Source: a bacterium
GTDB taxonomy: Bacteria; Zixibacteria; MSB-5A5; CAIYYT01
Reading direction: 5' to 3'
Assembly: GCA_016708315.1 (NCBI GenBank)
Contig: JADJGC010000023.1
Coordinates: 62,001-126,000 of the forward strand
Length of the DNA: 64,000 bases
The first letter of the stretch is position 1, and each line of letters starts with the position of its first letter. This document shows positions 35,009 through 44,065 of this stretch, piece after piece. The notes beneath the pieces are model-generated. The model did not search any database. It saw nothing but the letters and a program-made list of their open reading frames with translations, and was not told the DNA's origin. A program made the position numbers and the translations under genes.

Positions 35009-35482
35009 ATGTTTGCAAGAGTATTTCTGCTCGCTTGCGCGAGCATTGTCGCTCTGTCTACTGCTTTTGGTCAGACGACATTGAATCCCGACCTATCCGT
35101 GGTTGGAGACATCCGGACTTTTACTCATAACGACAAATCACGACCGTCAGAGGAAAGCGAATTCAACCTCACGTCACCTGATATGGAAATCGTAGTGGCA
35201 GGGTATCTCAATCCCTACTCACGCGCAGACCTTGTCCTTGCATGGGAGGGTGGCGAAAAGGCGGAAATCGAGGAATTGTACGCGACAATATTGCGTGGCC
35301 TGCCGCTGGGAATGAACCTGCGCGCCGGCAAATACCGTTTGGAATTTGGCCGGTTAAATCCAGTTCATCCGCATGCGTACTGTTTGTTCACCAACCTCTG
35401 CCCCATGAAATGTATTTCGGGGAAGAAGGTCTTAACGATATGGCGATTCGTGCCTCGTTCGCACTCCCGACTGGTAAGCTAA
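35009..35482 (+). CDS. Outer-membrane protein of the metal-uptake cluster, N-terminal part (frameshifted gene)
   Basis: Signal peptide (LLACASIVALSTAFG, cleavage near residue 22), then a segment rich in acidic residues and strands (YLNPYSRADLVLAWEGGEKAE) ending KYRLEFGRLNPVHPHAY. Beyond about 35382 the frame changes: one missing base joins it to FVHQPLPHEMYFGEEGLND. AGGAG precedes the ATG. Repaired length 365 aa. Barrel proteins of this kind are found upstream of ZnuA-like genes in several phyla and may help zinc or manganese cross the outer membrane; that role is inference. Confidence 0.68.
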   Translation: MFARVFLLACASIVALSTAFGQTTLNPDLSVVGDIRTFTHNDKSRPSEESEFNLTSPDMEIVVAGYLNPYSRADLVLAWEGGEKAEIEELYATILRGLPLGMNLRAGKYRLEFGRLNPVHPHAYCLFTNLCPMKCISGKKVLTIWRFVPRSHSRLVS

Positions 35483-36105
35483 ATACGGAAGTCATGGCAG
35501 CTGTGCTGAGAGGAGAGGTTCTTGCCGGCGAGGAAGAAGAAATTACGGAAGAGCCGCTTGAGATTACAAAATCAGTTGCTGCACTAGAGGGTGAAGAACC
35601 GCGGATTAAGCCTGGGTTTTTCGGTAGAATTACGACATCCGGCTCGCTGTCTGAGTCTGCGGAACTGACGGCCGGGGTCTCAGTCGTGACTTCGGAGTAC
35701 GATCGCGATGAGCGGCTGCGTGCACGAGTCTTCGGAATTGACGCAAAATACAAGTGGAAACCAAATCGAAACAGTGCCCTCACTGTCGAAGGCGAATACT
35801 TGAACAACCGCCGCGAGGTTTTGGAAGGAGAAGCAGTCAGCTCGTCTGGAGCTTATGCCTATTTGGATTATCGATTCCGCCAGAAATACAACGTGGGAAC
35901 AATGTTCGAGTATGCACAGGATGCGAACGATAACGACGCGAATGTCACGCGAGTGACCGGGTTTATCGGGTTTGCTCCGATCGAAGAAACGACATTGATC
36001 CGAATAGTCGGAGACTGGACTACACCAAACGAAGGCGATGGATTTTGGACAGCAACACCGCAATTCGTGTTTTCGCTGGGACCACACCAACCGCACAACT
36101 TTTAG
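35384..36105 (+). CDS. Outer-membrane protein of the metal-uptake cluster, C-terminal part (frameshifted gene)
   Basis: The continuation of the previous entry in the next frame (open from 35242). The sequence has barrel-like strands (FFGRITTSGSLSESAEL, YAYLDYRFRQKYNVGTMFEY) and an acidic loop GEEEEITEEP that could bind cations. The C-terminus (TATPQFVFSLGPHQPHNF) has the strand-end aromatics usual for barrels. Its stop is 9 nt before the TTG start of the binding-protein gene. Confidence 0.7.
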
Positions 36106-36114
36106 GAGATTAAG

Positions 36115-37002
36115 TTGAAACTATTCATAAACACTCTGATCGCGCTTGCATTCTTCGTTTCTGTAAGCGCGAATGCTGCCGTCAAAATCGTGACATCCAC
36201 AAGTGACTTGGCATACTTCGCTACTGTCATCGGGGGGGATTTGGTCGAGGTTGCAAGTATTGCAGCTCCAACCGCAGACTTGCATTATGTCGAGGTACGT
36301 CCGAGCTATATGGTCAAGATGCGCGACGCGGACATTGTCTTCAAGATTGGCCTTGAACTCGACACTTGGATCGACAAAATCATTGACGGTTCACGAAATA
36401 GCAAACTCAAAAAGATTGACTGCTCGATGTATATTACGCCAGTGGAAGTGCCTACTTTCCACGCTGATGCTTCACATGGCGACTTACACCGATTCGGCAA
36501 TCCTCACTATTGGCTTTCGCCCGCCAATGTAGAACCGATAACGCACGCAATTCTCGATGGTCTATCAAGTGTTGACCCTGCGAATTCTGGAGTTTTCGCA
36601 CAAAATCGCGATAAGTTCCTCAAGAATCTGAATTCCGAGCTCCCGGCCATCAAGGCGCTCGCCGCGCCATTGGCAGGAATCGAAATCGTCACTTACCACA
36701 ATTCATGGCCGTACTTCGCAGACTATTTCGAAATCAAACTGGCAGGATTCATTGAGAAGTTCTCTGGGGTTGCGCCGTCACCGTCTCATATGGGAGACAT
36801 GATAGAACTGGTTAAGAAACAGCAGATCAAAATAATCGCGATTGAGCCATACTTTGAGAAACGCGTTCCGCAGCGAATTGCCGAGTCATCGGGAGCAAAG
36901 GTAGTGGTACTGTATCCCTCTATTGGCGGGCGTGACAAGGACGAGTCGTACATTGACTGGCTTCGCGGCAACATCAATGCCCTACTCGAAGAGATTAGGT
37001 AG
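36115..37002 (+). CDS. Metal ABC transporter substrate-binding protein (ZnuA/TroA-like)
   Basis: A 295-aa periplasmic binding protein with a signal peptide (cleavage after about residue 21). It has the cluster A-I fold: VTSTSDLAYFATVIGGD at the start, ligand His in DLHYVEVRPS, NPHYWLSP and TYHNSWPYF, and a fourth ligand candidate in AIEPYFEKR. This family binds zinc or manganese; the exact metal cannot be read. The start is TTG at 36115 with AGGAG (36104-36108) 6 nt upstream. It is followed at 6 nt by the permease gene. Confidence 0.9.
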   Translation: MKLFINTLIALAFFVSVSANAAVKIVTSTSDLAYFATVIGGDLVEVASIAAPTADLHYVEVRPSYMVKMRDADIVFKIGLELDTWIDKIIDGSRNSKLKKIDCSMYITPVEVPTFHADASHGDLHRFGNPHYWLSPANVEPITHAILDGLSSVDPANSGVFAQNRDKFLKNLNSELPAIKALAAPLAGIEIVTYHNSWPYFADYFEIKLAGFIEKFSGVAPSPSHMGDMIELVKKQQIKIIAIEPYFEKRVPQRIAESSGAKVVVLYPSIGGRDKDESYIDWLRGNINALLEEIR

Positions 37003-37007
37003 CGGAG

Positions 37008-37820
37008 ATGTTTGATTTACTGGTTTGGCCGCTTCTGATCTGCGTCGTCTTAGTTGGCATCCATGTCTACTTTGGCCTGCATGTGATCAAACGCGGAATC
37101 ATTTTCGTAGACCTCTCCCTGGCGCAGGTAGCTGCGCTGGGGAGCACACTCGCCTTTCTTTTGGGTTTCGAGCTTGACAGTAGTGTCGCGTACTTCTTTT
37201 CTCTCGCCTTTGCGCTCTTGGGCGCCGTGATTTTCGCATTCACCCGTGAGATAGAAGGCAAGATCCCCCAAGAGGCGATCATTGGTATCGCATATGCCGT
37301 GAGTGCTGCGGCGGCAATCATGGCAGTGAGCCATTCTCCAGAAGGCGCTGAGCATATCAAGTATCTTCTGATCGGGAGCATTCTGACTGTGACGCCGCTC
37401 GTTGTTCTCAAAACTGCAGTCGTCTACACGCTCGTTGGCGCTTTTCACTGGATCTACTTCCGGAAGTTCGCTGCGCTGACATTCGGAGGTGGAGACTTGC
37501 CGAAGAACCGACGCCTGTGGGATTTCTTGTTTTATGCATCTTTCGGCGTTGTTGTAACCAGTTCGGTCAAGATCTGCGGTGTGTTGCTAGTATTCATCTT
37601 CTTGGTGGTACCATCAGTTTTCGCCGCATTGACAACCAACGGCATAGCCAAGCATTTGATTTTGGGTTGGATGTTCGGTTTGGTTGGTTCAGTGCTGGGA
37701 CTGCTGCTTTCATTCTGGATCGACACACCGCCGGGCGCGACAATCGTATGCACATTCGGTGCAATGCTGCTGCTGTTTGGCGGACTTAGGTTAGTAATGG
37801 GAGGGAGAACTGTCTGTTAG
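37008..37820 (+). CDS. Metal ABC transporter permease (ABC-3/ZnuB family)
   Basis: A 270-aa inner-membrane protein with about eight helices. The family motif GIIFVDLSLAQVAALGS lies near residues 30-46, and VCGVLLVFIFLVVPSVFAAL-type sequence near 185-205. It pairs with the binding protein upstream; the ATPase (ZnuC-like) is missing from the cluster and from the window, so it must be encoded elsewhere. The stop codon overlaps the end of the opposite nitronate monooxygenase gene. Confidence 0.9.
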   Translation: MFDLLVWPLLICVVLVGIHVYFGLHVIKRGIIFVDLSLAQVAALGSTLAFLLGFELDSSVAYFFSLAFALLGAVIFAFTREIEGKIPQEAIIGIAYAVSAAAAIMAVSHSPEGAEHIKYLLIGSILTVTPLVVLKTAVVYTLVGAFHWIYFRKFAALTFGGGDLPKNRRLWDFLFYASFGVVVTSSVKICGVLLVFIFLVVPSVFAALTTNGIAKHLILGWMFGLVGSVLGLLLSFWIDTPPGATIVCTFGAMLLLFGGLRLVMGGRTVC

Positions 37821-38981
37821 TTCCCAACGGTTCGTGTGAACTCAATGTCGGCGTTCTCGTACTCAGCGATCAACGCCGACACGAGTTCCTTCACTGAGAT
37901 GATCTCATCGACGCGATATGCGTTGGCACCAGCGAAGGCAAATCCGTTATGGAGATAGCCTTTTGAGCGCTTATCAAAGCGTGGGCAATACAATAGGCGA
38001 ATTCTGATAGTCGCAAGTGATGATGCAATGGTACGGACACTTGTAAGGTTTTTTCATTCCGGAAACGACATCGTCCAGATATTTATTGCGGATCGCCCTG
38101 CCCGGCATACCAACTGGGCTCTTGATAATCACGATATCGTCCGCGACTGAATCAACATAGGCCTGCTTGAATGCTTCATTTGCATCGCACTCGAATGTTG
38201 CGACGAAGCGGGTACCCATTTGAACACCAGCCGCACCCATGTCAATAAATCGGTGAATATCGCTGCCAGTGTAGATTCCGCCGGCGGCAATGACCGGAAT
38301 CTTCTTGCCAGTTTGTTTTTCGAAAATGGCGACCTCGTCAAGAATTGGCGGGATCAATTTCTCGAGTGCAAACTCCGGATCCGCTATCTGCTCGATTCGA
38401 AATCCAAGATGTCCGCCAGCTCGAGGTCCTTCGACAACAAAAGCATCCGGAAGATAGTCGAACTTGCTCAACCATCGCTTACAGATCAACCCGACGGCCC
38501 TCGACGATGATACTATGGGTACGAGTTTGGTCTTGGTATCGTGCTTGCGGTATTGGGGCAGATTTAGCGGGAGTCCGGCTCCGGAGAAGATAATGTCTAT
38601 CTCTTCCTCAATAGCAGTCTGTACCAAGTCGCCAAAGTTAGAGAAAGCAACCATGATATTGAGCCCAATTAGGCCTTTTGACAGTGATTTGGCGTTGCGA
38701 ATTTCGCGACGTAGCGCACGTGTGTTGGCTTCGAGGAAGTTGGAGTAGAAGTCCGGTTCGTTCATACCGATACCCGCAGAAGCGATCACACCGATACAGC
38801 CCTCATTGGCGACAGCGCTTGCGAGACCGGAAAGCGAGACTCCGACACCCATTCCGCCTTGAACTATTGGAATTCGAGCGCTGATATCACCGATTGAAAG
38901 GGGCGGATACTTCTGGACGTCATCTAAGCGAATGTTCCTTGAGGCCGGATAGAAGTGAATACTACAGCGGTTGGTTACCAC
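37817..38981 (-). pseudogene. Nitronate monooxygenase/2-nitropropane dioxygenase-like protein, frameshifted near its 3' end
   Basis: The uninterrupted frame (37974-38981, 335 aa) is an FMN-dependent TIM barrel: QGGMGVGVSLSGLASAVANEG at the N-terminus, GPRAGGHLG in the middle, AAGGIYTGSDI and GVQMGTRFVAT at the phosphate site, and the family's Cys-rich KCPYHCIITCDY. Such enzymes oxidise alkyl nitronates. Two -1 shifts near 38006 and 37991 are needed to reach the remaining family sequence (YCIAHALI, then GYLHNGFAFAGANAYRVD) ending at TAA 37817-37819. Repaired length is 388 aa. The catalytic core is intact, so activity is possible even from the truncated frame. Confidence 0.85.
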
Positions 38982-39110
38982 CGTGGACCATTAAATCTAC
39001 GTAAATGTTTAAGATAAAGCTAATACAAATTGTCTTCAAAGAGTCACTTCAATTGCCAATGAAACTGTGAATGTCAGGGGAATTGGCAGTGAGTATCGTG
39101 TCGCGTGGTT

Positions 39111-39950
39111 TCAAAACGGTACCTGGCTATCACTTGAGCGCTCTCGCACAAACCACTCATAATGCGCTATTGTAAACAGAACGCTTCCAAAAGCTCCGAA
39201 ATAGCCTGCCAATGGAATTGAGAGGGCAATCGAGAAAAAGTAGTACAACCCCATCAATATGCCGGATTCTTGGCCGGTAAAAAGCATCGCGGCCTGAGAC
39301 ACTGCAAAGATCATCGACACGGGAAACAGGGCAATGCCCGGGATGACAAGGGCGGAAAGGCATAGTCCGAGCGATGGCAACTTTGCCGAAGAAAGCTGCG
39401 CAAGCGACTTCGAGACCCCATCGCCGATACTCAAGTTGTACAAGACGATGTTTCGGTATGTGTAGTTCATAGCAGTCGTCAGGAATAGTGTCGCCGCAAT
39501 AGCGACCGGCACAAAGAGCAACGCAATCACAATACCGAGAACAACCGAACTGATAAATGCGATGATCAATGGAAGCCCGAGCATTATGACAAGCAGCATA
39601 CCGCAACCGATCGAAAGCAATGCGACCAACAAACTGCGGCCAAAGAAATCGAAACCTGCGCGCAAGGCCTCTCCTGCTCGCAACGGTGTTCCGGCACGGG
39701 CATGCGAGGTTGCAAGAATCAACGCCGGCTGTAGAATCGCGCCGGCCAACAAAACCAATACACCGAACGCCATTGCAACGCCCATCAGTATGGCGAATTC
39801 CTTTATCGGAAACTCATCACCGGGCTGATAGTGGAAGTTGGTTGGATACCCGCCAATGAGTTGCGGGTAAATGATAAATCCTGCAAGCCAAAACCACTTG
39901 AAACGCCAAGCGATTACGAATGCCTCTTTGAGAATGTCAGCAAATTTCAT
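39111..39950 (-). CDS. Multi-pass membrane protein of unknown function
   Basis: A 279-aa protein with about six to seven helices. It begins MKFADILKEAFVIAWRFKWFW, a pattern seen in a family of integral membrane proteins with a basic N-terminal amphipathic start; PAGRAGEALRAGF-like loop and TAMNYTYRNIVLYNLSI are further conserved-looking points. No enzymatic motif. It is divergent from the ABC exporter region and separated from it by the 450-bp leader region. Confidence 0.65.
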   Translation of the reverse strand: MKFADILKEAFVIAWRFKWFWLAGFIIYPQLIGGYPTNFHYQPGDEFPIKEFAILMGVAMAFGVLVLLAGAILQPALILATSHARAGTPLRAGEALRAGFDFFGRSLLVALLSIGCGMLLVIMLGLPLIIAFISSVVLGIVIALLFVPVAIAATLFLTTAMNYTYRNIVLYNLSIGDGVSKSLAQLSSAKLPSLGLCLSALVIPGIALFPVSMIFAVSQAAMLFTGQESGILMGLYYFFSIALSIPLAGYFGAFGSVLFTIAHYEWFVRERSSDSQVPF

Positions 39951-40100
39951 AGTAAGATATAATAGAGTATTGCTTCAATTCTCCCAAGACGATTTTTTGT
40001 CACATTTTGGGAAGTTCCAGAACTGATTTTTTTCATCGATTAATTCATTGCGCTACAACGAGATTGCCGGCAATGCCCGGTACTGTCTGGAAGATTTTTC

Positions 40101-40128
40101 TTGACAGTTGTTTAATCAATCCTATTTT
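40101..40128 (+). promoter_or_regulatory. Sigma-70-type promoter of the exporter leader
   Basis: TTGACA (40101-40106), 16-bp spacer, TATTTT (40123-40128). Start near 40135, giving a leader of about 270 nt before the first exporter gene. Confidence 0.6.
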
Positions 40129-40199
40129 GACAAAACTGACTCATGTTTTCGTAAACTTTTGCGATAATAACAGTCAAACTTAACGAGGAGAAAACCTTG

Positions 40200-40295
40200 A
40201 TGATGAACTGGCAACAAACACCCGCACAATGTCGGGGAGTAGTCTGCCTGCTCCGTGACAAGGTTCCGCCTCGGCCTATCCGCCCTAATCTCTAA
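40200..40295 (+). CDS. Leader peptide, 31 aa, Pro/Arg-rich C-terminus (putative)
   Basis: ATG at 40200 with GAGGAG (40185-40190) 9 nt upstream, one of the best ribosome sites in the window, followed by 31 codons and TAA. The peptide ends KVPPRPIRPNL, with proline-arginine repeats like those of insect proline-rich antimicrobial peptides and known ribosome-arresting sequences. It lies between a promoter and an intrinsic terminator in front of a drug-exporter-like operon, the layout of ribosome-mediated attenuation (BmrB/bmrCD in Bacillus subtilis is the model). Too short for coding statistics; evidence is the ribosome site and context. Confidence 0.6.
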   Translation: MMNWQQTPAQCRGVVCLLRDKVPPRPIRPNL

Positions 40296-40321
40296 ATACG
40301 ACATTACACGGATAATTCGAG

Positions 40322-40347
40322 CTGGACCCGATCGAGTCCGGTTTTTT
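40322..40347 (+). terminator. Intrinsic terminator (attenuator) in the exporter leader
   Basis: Stem CTGGACCC / GAGTCCGG with one mismatch and a GATC loop (40322-40341), followed by six T (40342-40347). It ends 62 nt before the first exporter gene, and no other plus-strand gene lies upstream except the 31-codon leader ORF, so it can only act as an attenuator. The 3' arm GAGTCCGGT (40334-40342) can also pair perfectly with ACCGGACTC (40357-40365), an alternative fold for read-through RNA. Confidence 0.75.
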
Positions 40348-40408
40348 GTGATTGCCACCGGACTCTGACAAGAGTTGTTTAGACGATTAGAGGATTGGTT
40401 AGCAAATT

Positions 40409-42283
40409 ATGGATTCAGCATATTATCAAGAGGAACAGGAGACTTCAGTCAGCGCCAAAGAAGCGTTGCGCGGCTTGTTGCCGCTCCTGTCACCGCACCG
40501 ACACAGGTTGTACATCAACCTTGTGCTGCTCATTGTCGCCAACGGGCTCTCGTTGCTTAGCCCAGTGGTGATCCAGAAGACTGTCGATCTGGTTACATCC
40601 CCTGCCTCGACGACTGCCGGCATCGGTCTGCCGACTGCTACGGTTGAGGCACTGATCCCGCAGATCATGTGGATGTCCCTTATTTATGTGGTCGTGCTGT
40701 TGGCGTTCCTGGTTGCGAACTACGCTCAACGAGTTCATTTGGAAGTAATAGGTCAGGATGTTATTACCGATTTGAAGCAACGCTGCTTCAACCACGTCGT
40801 CGGACTTTCAGTATCGTTTTTTGATCGCAATCCTGTCGGACGGCTGTTGTCGCGAGTTGAATCGGATGGCGAGGCGTTGCGTCAGTTCTTTTCAAGTGTC
40901 GTTGTGCTTATTATCGGCGATGCGCTGAAGTTGATTGGCATTTTTGCGATTCTGTTCTACTACAGCTGGCGGCTGACGCTTGCGGTGCTGGCATTGGCGC
41001 CGATCGTTATCGTGCTGATCTACTTCTATCAGCGCTATACGACCCCGCGGTTTCTGGGCATCCGCAAGAAGATGGCCGACGTTATCGCGACAATGACGGA
41101 ATTCCTGCAAGGCATGAGCGTCGTGCAGGTATTCAATCGCCAGCAGCTGGTGCGGGACCGCATGAACGAAGCTAATCGGAGCAAGTTCAAGCTCGATGCC
41201 GAAGCGCACCTCTCGCACACCACGTTCTTCAACCTGGTCTTCTTCGTGGAGAACGTCGGTATCGCGGCAGTGACGTTTTTCGGTGCGACCGTTCTGGTTG
41301 GACAGGTTTCAGGAACCGGCGCTGAATCAATGACAGTCGGTACAATACTGTTGTTCATCATGTTCATGAGGATGTTCTTCGAACCAATACACCGTGCGGC
41401 TGAAGAACTGCACGTATTGCAGCGCGCCATAGCAGGAGCCAGACGCGTGTTTGCCTTAATGAACAATGAAGAGCGGATTCCTGAAGCGCCTAAGCCGCTT
41501 GTGTGGCCGAGCTTCAACGAAGTCATTCGCTTCGAGAATGTCGGGCTTTCCTATAATGGCGATGATCGCTTTGCACTGCGCAACGCTTCCTTTGAGATCG
41601 CCAAGGGCGAGAAGGTCGCGCTGGTTGGAGTTACCGGTGGCGGCAAGAGCACAATCGTAAACTTGCTGCTTCGTTTCTACGATGCGACTGAAGGCCGAAT
41701 CACAGTCGACGGAATCGACATCCGCGACTTGCATACAACCGATTTGCGGTCAAAGTTTGGTTTGGTATTGCAGGATATCTTCCTCTTCCCGGGAAATGTC
41801 CGCGACAATATCACGCTTGAACAGAGTCGCATCAGTGCGGAAGCACTGGAATCGGCATCGCAGTTGGTAACAGCTGACCGGTTTATCGAGCGGATGCCGA
41901 AGAAATACGAAACTGAGATTTCCGAACGCGGCGCCAATCTCAGCCGCGGTGAAAGACAATTGCTGTCTTTTGCACGGGCGATGGTTTTCGATCCGCAGAT
42001 CTTGCTTCTCGACGAGGCCACCAGCTCGGTGGATCCCGATACCGAGAAGCAGATACAACTGGCACTTGACCGGCTCTTGGCCGGCAGGACGTCGTTGATA
42101 ATCGCGCATCGACTTTCGACGATTCTGGATGCCGACAAAATACTGGTCATCCGCGAGGGTCAGATTATCGAGCGCGGAACACATCGGGAGCTACTGGCTC
42201 AAGGCGGTTACTATGAGAAGCTCTATCGCCTGCAGTTCCAGGGACCAGAAACAGTGAAGGTAGCAAATGTGGAAAAAGTTTAA
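40409..42283 (+). CDS. ABC exporter half-transporter, subunit 1 (heterodimeric multidrug type)
   Basis: A 624-aa type IV ABC half-transporter: six-helix membrane domain (about 25-340) and nucleotide-binding domain (about 370-600). Walker A is GVTGGGKST, Walker B ILLLDEATSS with the catalytic Glu, H-loop AHRLST. The signature is degenerate: LSRGE instead of LSGGQ. Together with the next gene it forms a heterodimer with one functional and one degenerate ATP site, as in BmrCD or TM287/288. It overlaps the next gene by 17 nt. Probably exports drugs or lipids; substrate unknown. Confidence 0.93.
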   Translation: MDSAYYQEEQETSVSAKEALRGLLPLLSPHRHRLYINLVLLIVANGLSLLSPVVIQKTVDLVTSPASTTAGIGLPTATVEALIPQIMWMSLIYVVVLLAFLVANYAQRVHLEVIGQDVITDLKQRCFNHVVGLSVSFFDRNPVGRLLSRVESDGEALRQFFSSVVVLIIGDALKLIGIFAILFYYSWRLTLAVLALAPIVIVLIYFYQRYTTPRFLGIRKKMADVIATMTEFLQGMSVVQVFNRQQLVRDRMNEANRSKFKLDAEAHLSHTTFFNLVFFVENVGIAAVTFFGATVLVGQVSGTGAESMTVGTILLFIMFMRMFFEPIHRAAEELHVLQRAIAGARRVFALMNNEERIPEAPKPLVWPSFNEVIRFENVGLSYNGDDRFALRNASFEIAKGEKVALVGVTGGGKSTIVNLLLRFYDATEGRITVDGIDIRDLHTTDLRSKFGLVLQDIFLFPGNVRDNITLEQSRISAEALESASQLVTADRFIERMPKKYETEISERGANLSRGERQLLSFARAMVFDPQILLLDEATSSVDPDTEKQIQLALDRLLAGRTSLIIAHRLSTILDADKILVIREGQIIERGTHRELLAQGGYYEKLYRLQFQGPETVKVANVEKV

Positions 42284-44060
42284 GTGGTTGATGAGCGGAT
42301 ATTCCAATCACAAGCTGGCATTGACCTGGCTTGTGGTGGGAACACCGGCCATCGCCGCCATAGCGATGCTGCAGCCAATGGTGCTGAAGTATCTTTTTGA
42401 TGTCGTCAAGTACGGCAAGGGTGAACTCCCGACTTTGCTCCAGCCGATTGGTGCAATGTTGCAGAGATACGAGCTGTCACCCCTCGCGGAAGCTCTGACA
42501 ATCCAGCTGATTCTTGCTGTAGTCGTATTGGTCGTTTACAACGCGCTTCAAGGCACACGCGCCTACATGAATCAGCGACTGGAGTGGGAGTTCCGTCAGC
42601 GGGCGTTCGCTTCGACGACTGAAAAAGGTCCTGACTTTTATAACGCCTTTCGCACAGGCGATTTGGTGACTCGTATGACCGACGACGTCGCGGAGAAGTT
42701 GGCGTGGTTTGCCTGCTCGGGAATCTTCCGGTTCTACGAAGCTGTGCTGATAGTCGTGATCGGTGTAGCAATGATGTTGACTTTGGATGTACGATTGACC
42801 GTTTACACGGTTACACCGTTACCGATACTGATCATCATTTTCATGTTTACATCGAGTTCGCTGGACAAGCGCTTCGACAATCTCCAAGCGCGTATCTCCG
42901 ACCTCAACAATGCGATGGAGTCGTGCTTTTCAGGCACGCGTGTGGTCAAAGCGTACAATCGCGAAGAAGCATGGAAGGAGAAATTCGCCGCCACAATCGG
43001 AGCGCGTCGCAAGGCGGAAATTTCAACCGTTCGCGCCTGGGCAGCTATTGATTCGCTGTACATGTACATCTGGCAGTTCGGAATCGCCTTGGTAGTATTG
43101 ATTGGCGGTATCATGGCGGCGAAAGGTTCGATAACGATCGGTGACTTCGTGGCTTTCACGAGCTATATCTTCCTGCTGGTCTTCCCGATGTTTGACATCG
43201 GCCAATTCATCGTGAAAGGTCGTCAGTCGGCGGTCAGCATTGGGCGCCTGATGGAGATTCAGAATTTCCCGGCTATGGTGTCCAATCACAACGGTGACCA
43301 CAGCGCGATTGATTTCGAGAAGATTCGTTTCGCGAATGTGTCATTCCGATTTGCCAACAGCGAGCACTACTCGCTGAGAGACGTCGAATTCGAAGTCAAC
43401 AAGGGCGAAACGGTTGCCTTGGTGGGTCGCGTCGGATCCGGCAAGAGCACGGTGATCAACCTGCTGACGCGCCTGGTCGATCCGAACGAAGGGATGATCA
43501 TGTTAGATAGTCGTCCTTTGAAATCGCTCTCTTTAGATGACTATCGCGATATCATCGGCTATGTTCCGCAGGAACCGGTGCTGTTTTCGGACACGATCGA
43601 AGGCAATGTCCGATTCGGCGACAATTCGATCACTGCCGAGAAGGTCACCGAGGTAATCAAACTCGCGCAACTCGATTCACAGCTGGAGCGTTTCCCGAGC
43701 GGTCTGCAAACGCGAATCGGCACACGCGGGTTGACGATCTCGGGCGGCGAGAAACAGCGCGTCGCGATCGCGCGAGCATTGGCGCGCAATCCGAAGATAC
43801 TGATTCTCGATGATTGCACTTCTGCGCTCGATGCCCGAACAGAGGAGCGCCTGTGGTCGGCGTTGCACGAAGTTATGCCGGACATGACTTGCTTCGTTGT
43901 GACGCATCGCGCCAAGACTCTGCGCAAGGCTAACAAGATCCTGCTCTTTGAAGAAGGCAAGATCATTGACCGCGGCACGCACGATGAACTGCTTGTGCGT
44001 TCGGATTCTTATCGCGAATTGTACTCTCGTAGTGAATTGCAGGAAGCTGTTGAAGGGTAA
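42267..44060 (+). CDS. ABC exporter half-transporter, subunit 2 (heterodimeric multidrug type)
   Basis: A 597-aa half-transporter with a six-helix membrane domain (about 20-320) and a nucleotide-binding domain with Walker A GRVGSGKST and signature ISGGE. Walker B is ILILDDCTSALD: the catalytic Glu is replaced by Asp. Combined with subunit 1, the competent ATP site uses subunit 1's Walker B and this subunit's signature; the other site uses Asp and LSRGE and should hydrolyse poorly. The coiled helices carry the RMTDDV and AYNREEAWKEKF coupling segments of the family. ATG overlaps the previous gene. Confidence 0.93.
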   Translation: MWKKFKWLMSGYSNHKLALTWLVVGTPAIAAIAMLQPMVLKYLFDVVKYGKGELPTLLQPIGAMLQRYELSPLAEALTIQLILAVVVLVVYNALQGTRAYMNQRLEWEFRQRAFASTTEKGPDFYNAFRTGDLVTRMTDDVAEKLAWFACSGIFRFYEAVLIVVIGVAMMLTLDVRLTVYTVTPLPILIIIFMFTSSSLDKRFDNLQARISDLNNAMESCFSGTRVVKAYNREEAWKEKFAATIGARRKAEISTVRAWAAIDSLYMYIWQFGIALVVLIGGIMAAKGSITIGDFVAFTSYIFLLVFPMFDIGQFIVKGRQSAVSIGRLMEIQNFPAMVSNHNGDHSAIDFEKIRFANVSFRFANSEHYSLRDVEFEVNKGETVALVGRVGSGKSTVINLLTRLVDPNEGMIMLDSRPLKSLSLDDYRDIIGYVPQEPVLFSDTIEGNVRFGDNSITAEKVTEVIKLAQLDSQLERFPSGLQTRIGTRGLTISGGEKQRVAIARALARNPKILILDDCTSALDARTEERLWSALHEVMPDMTCFVVTHRAKTLRKANKILLFEEGKIIDRGTHDELLVRSDSYRELYSRSELQEAVEG

Positions 44061-44065
44061 GATTG

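Noticed and set aside
40334..40365. Classical antiterminator pairing
   Set aside because: The 9-bp partner lies downstream of the terminator U-tract and is not yet transcribed when termination is decided.
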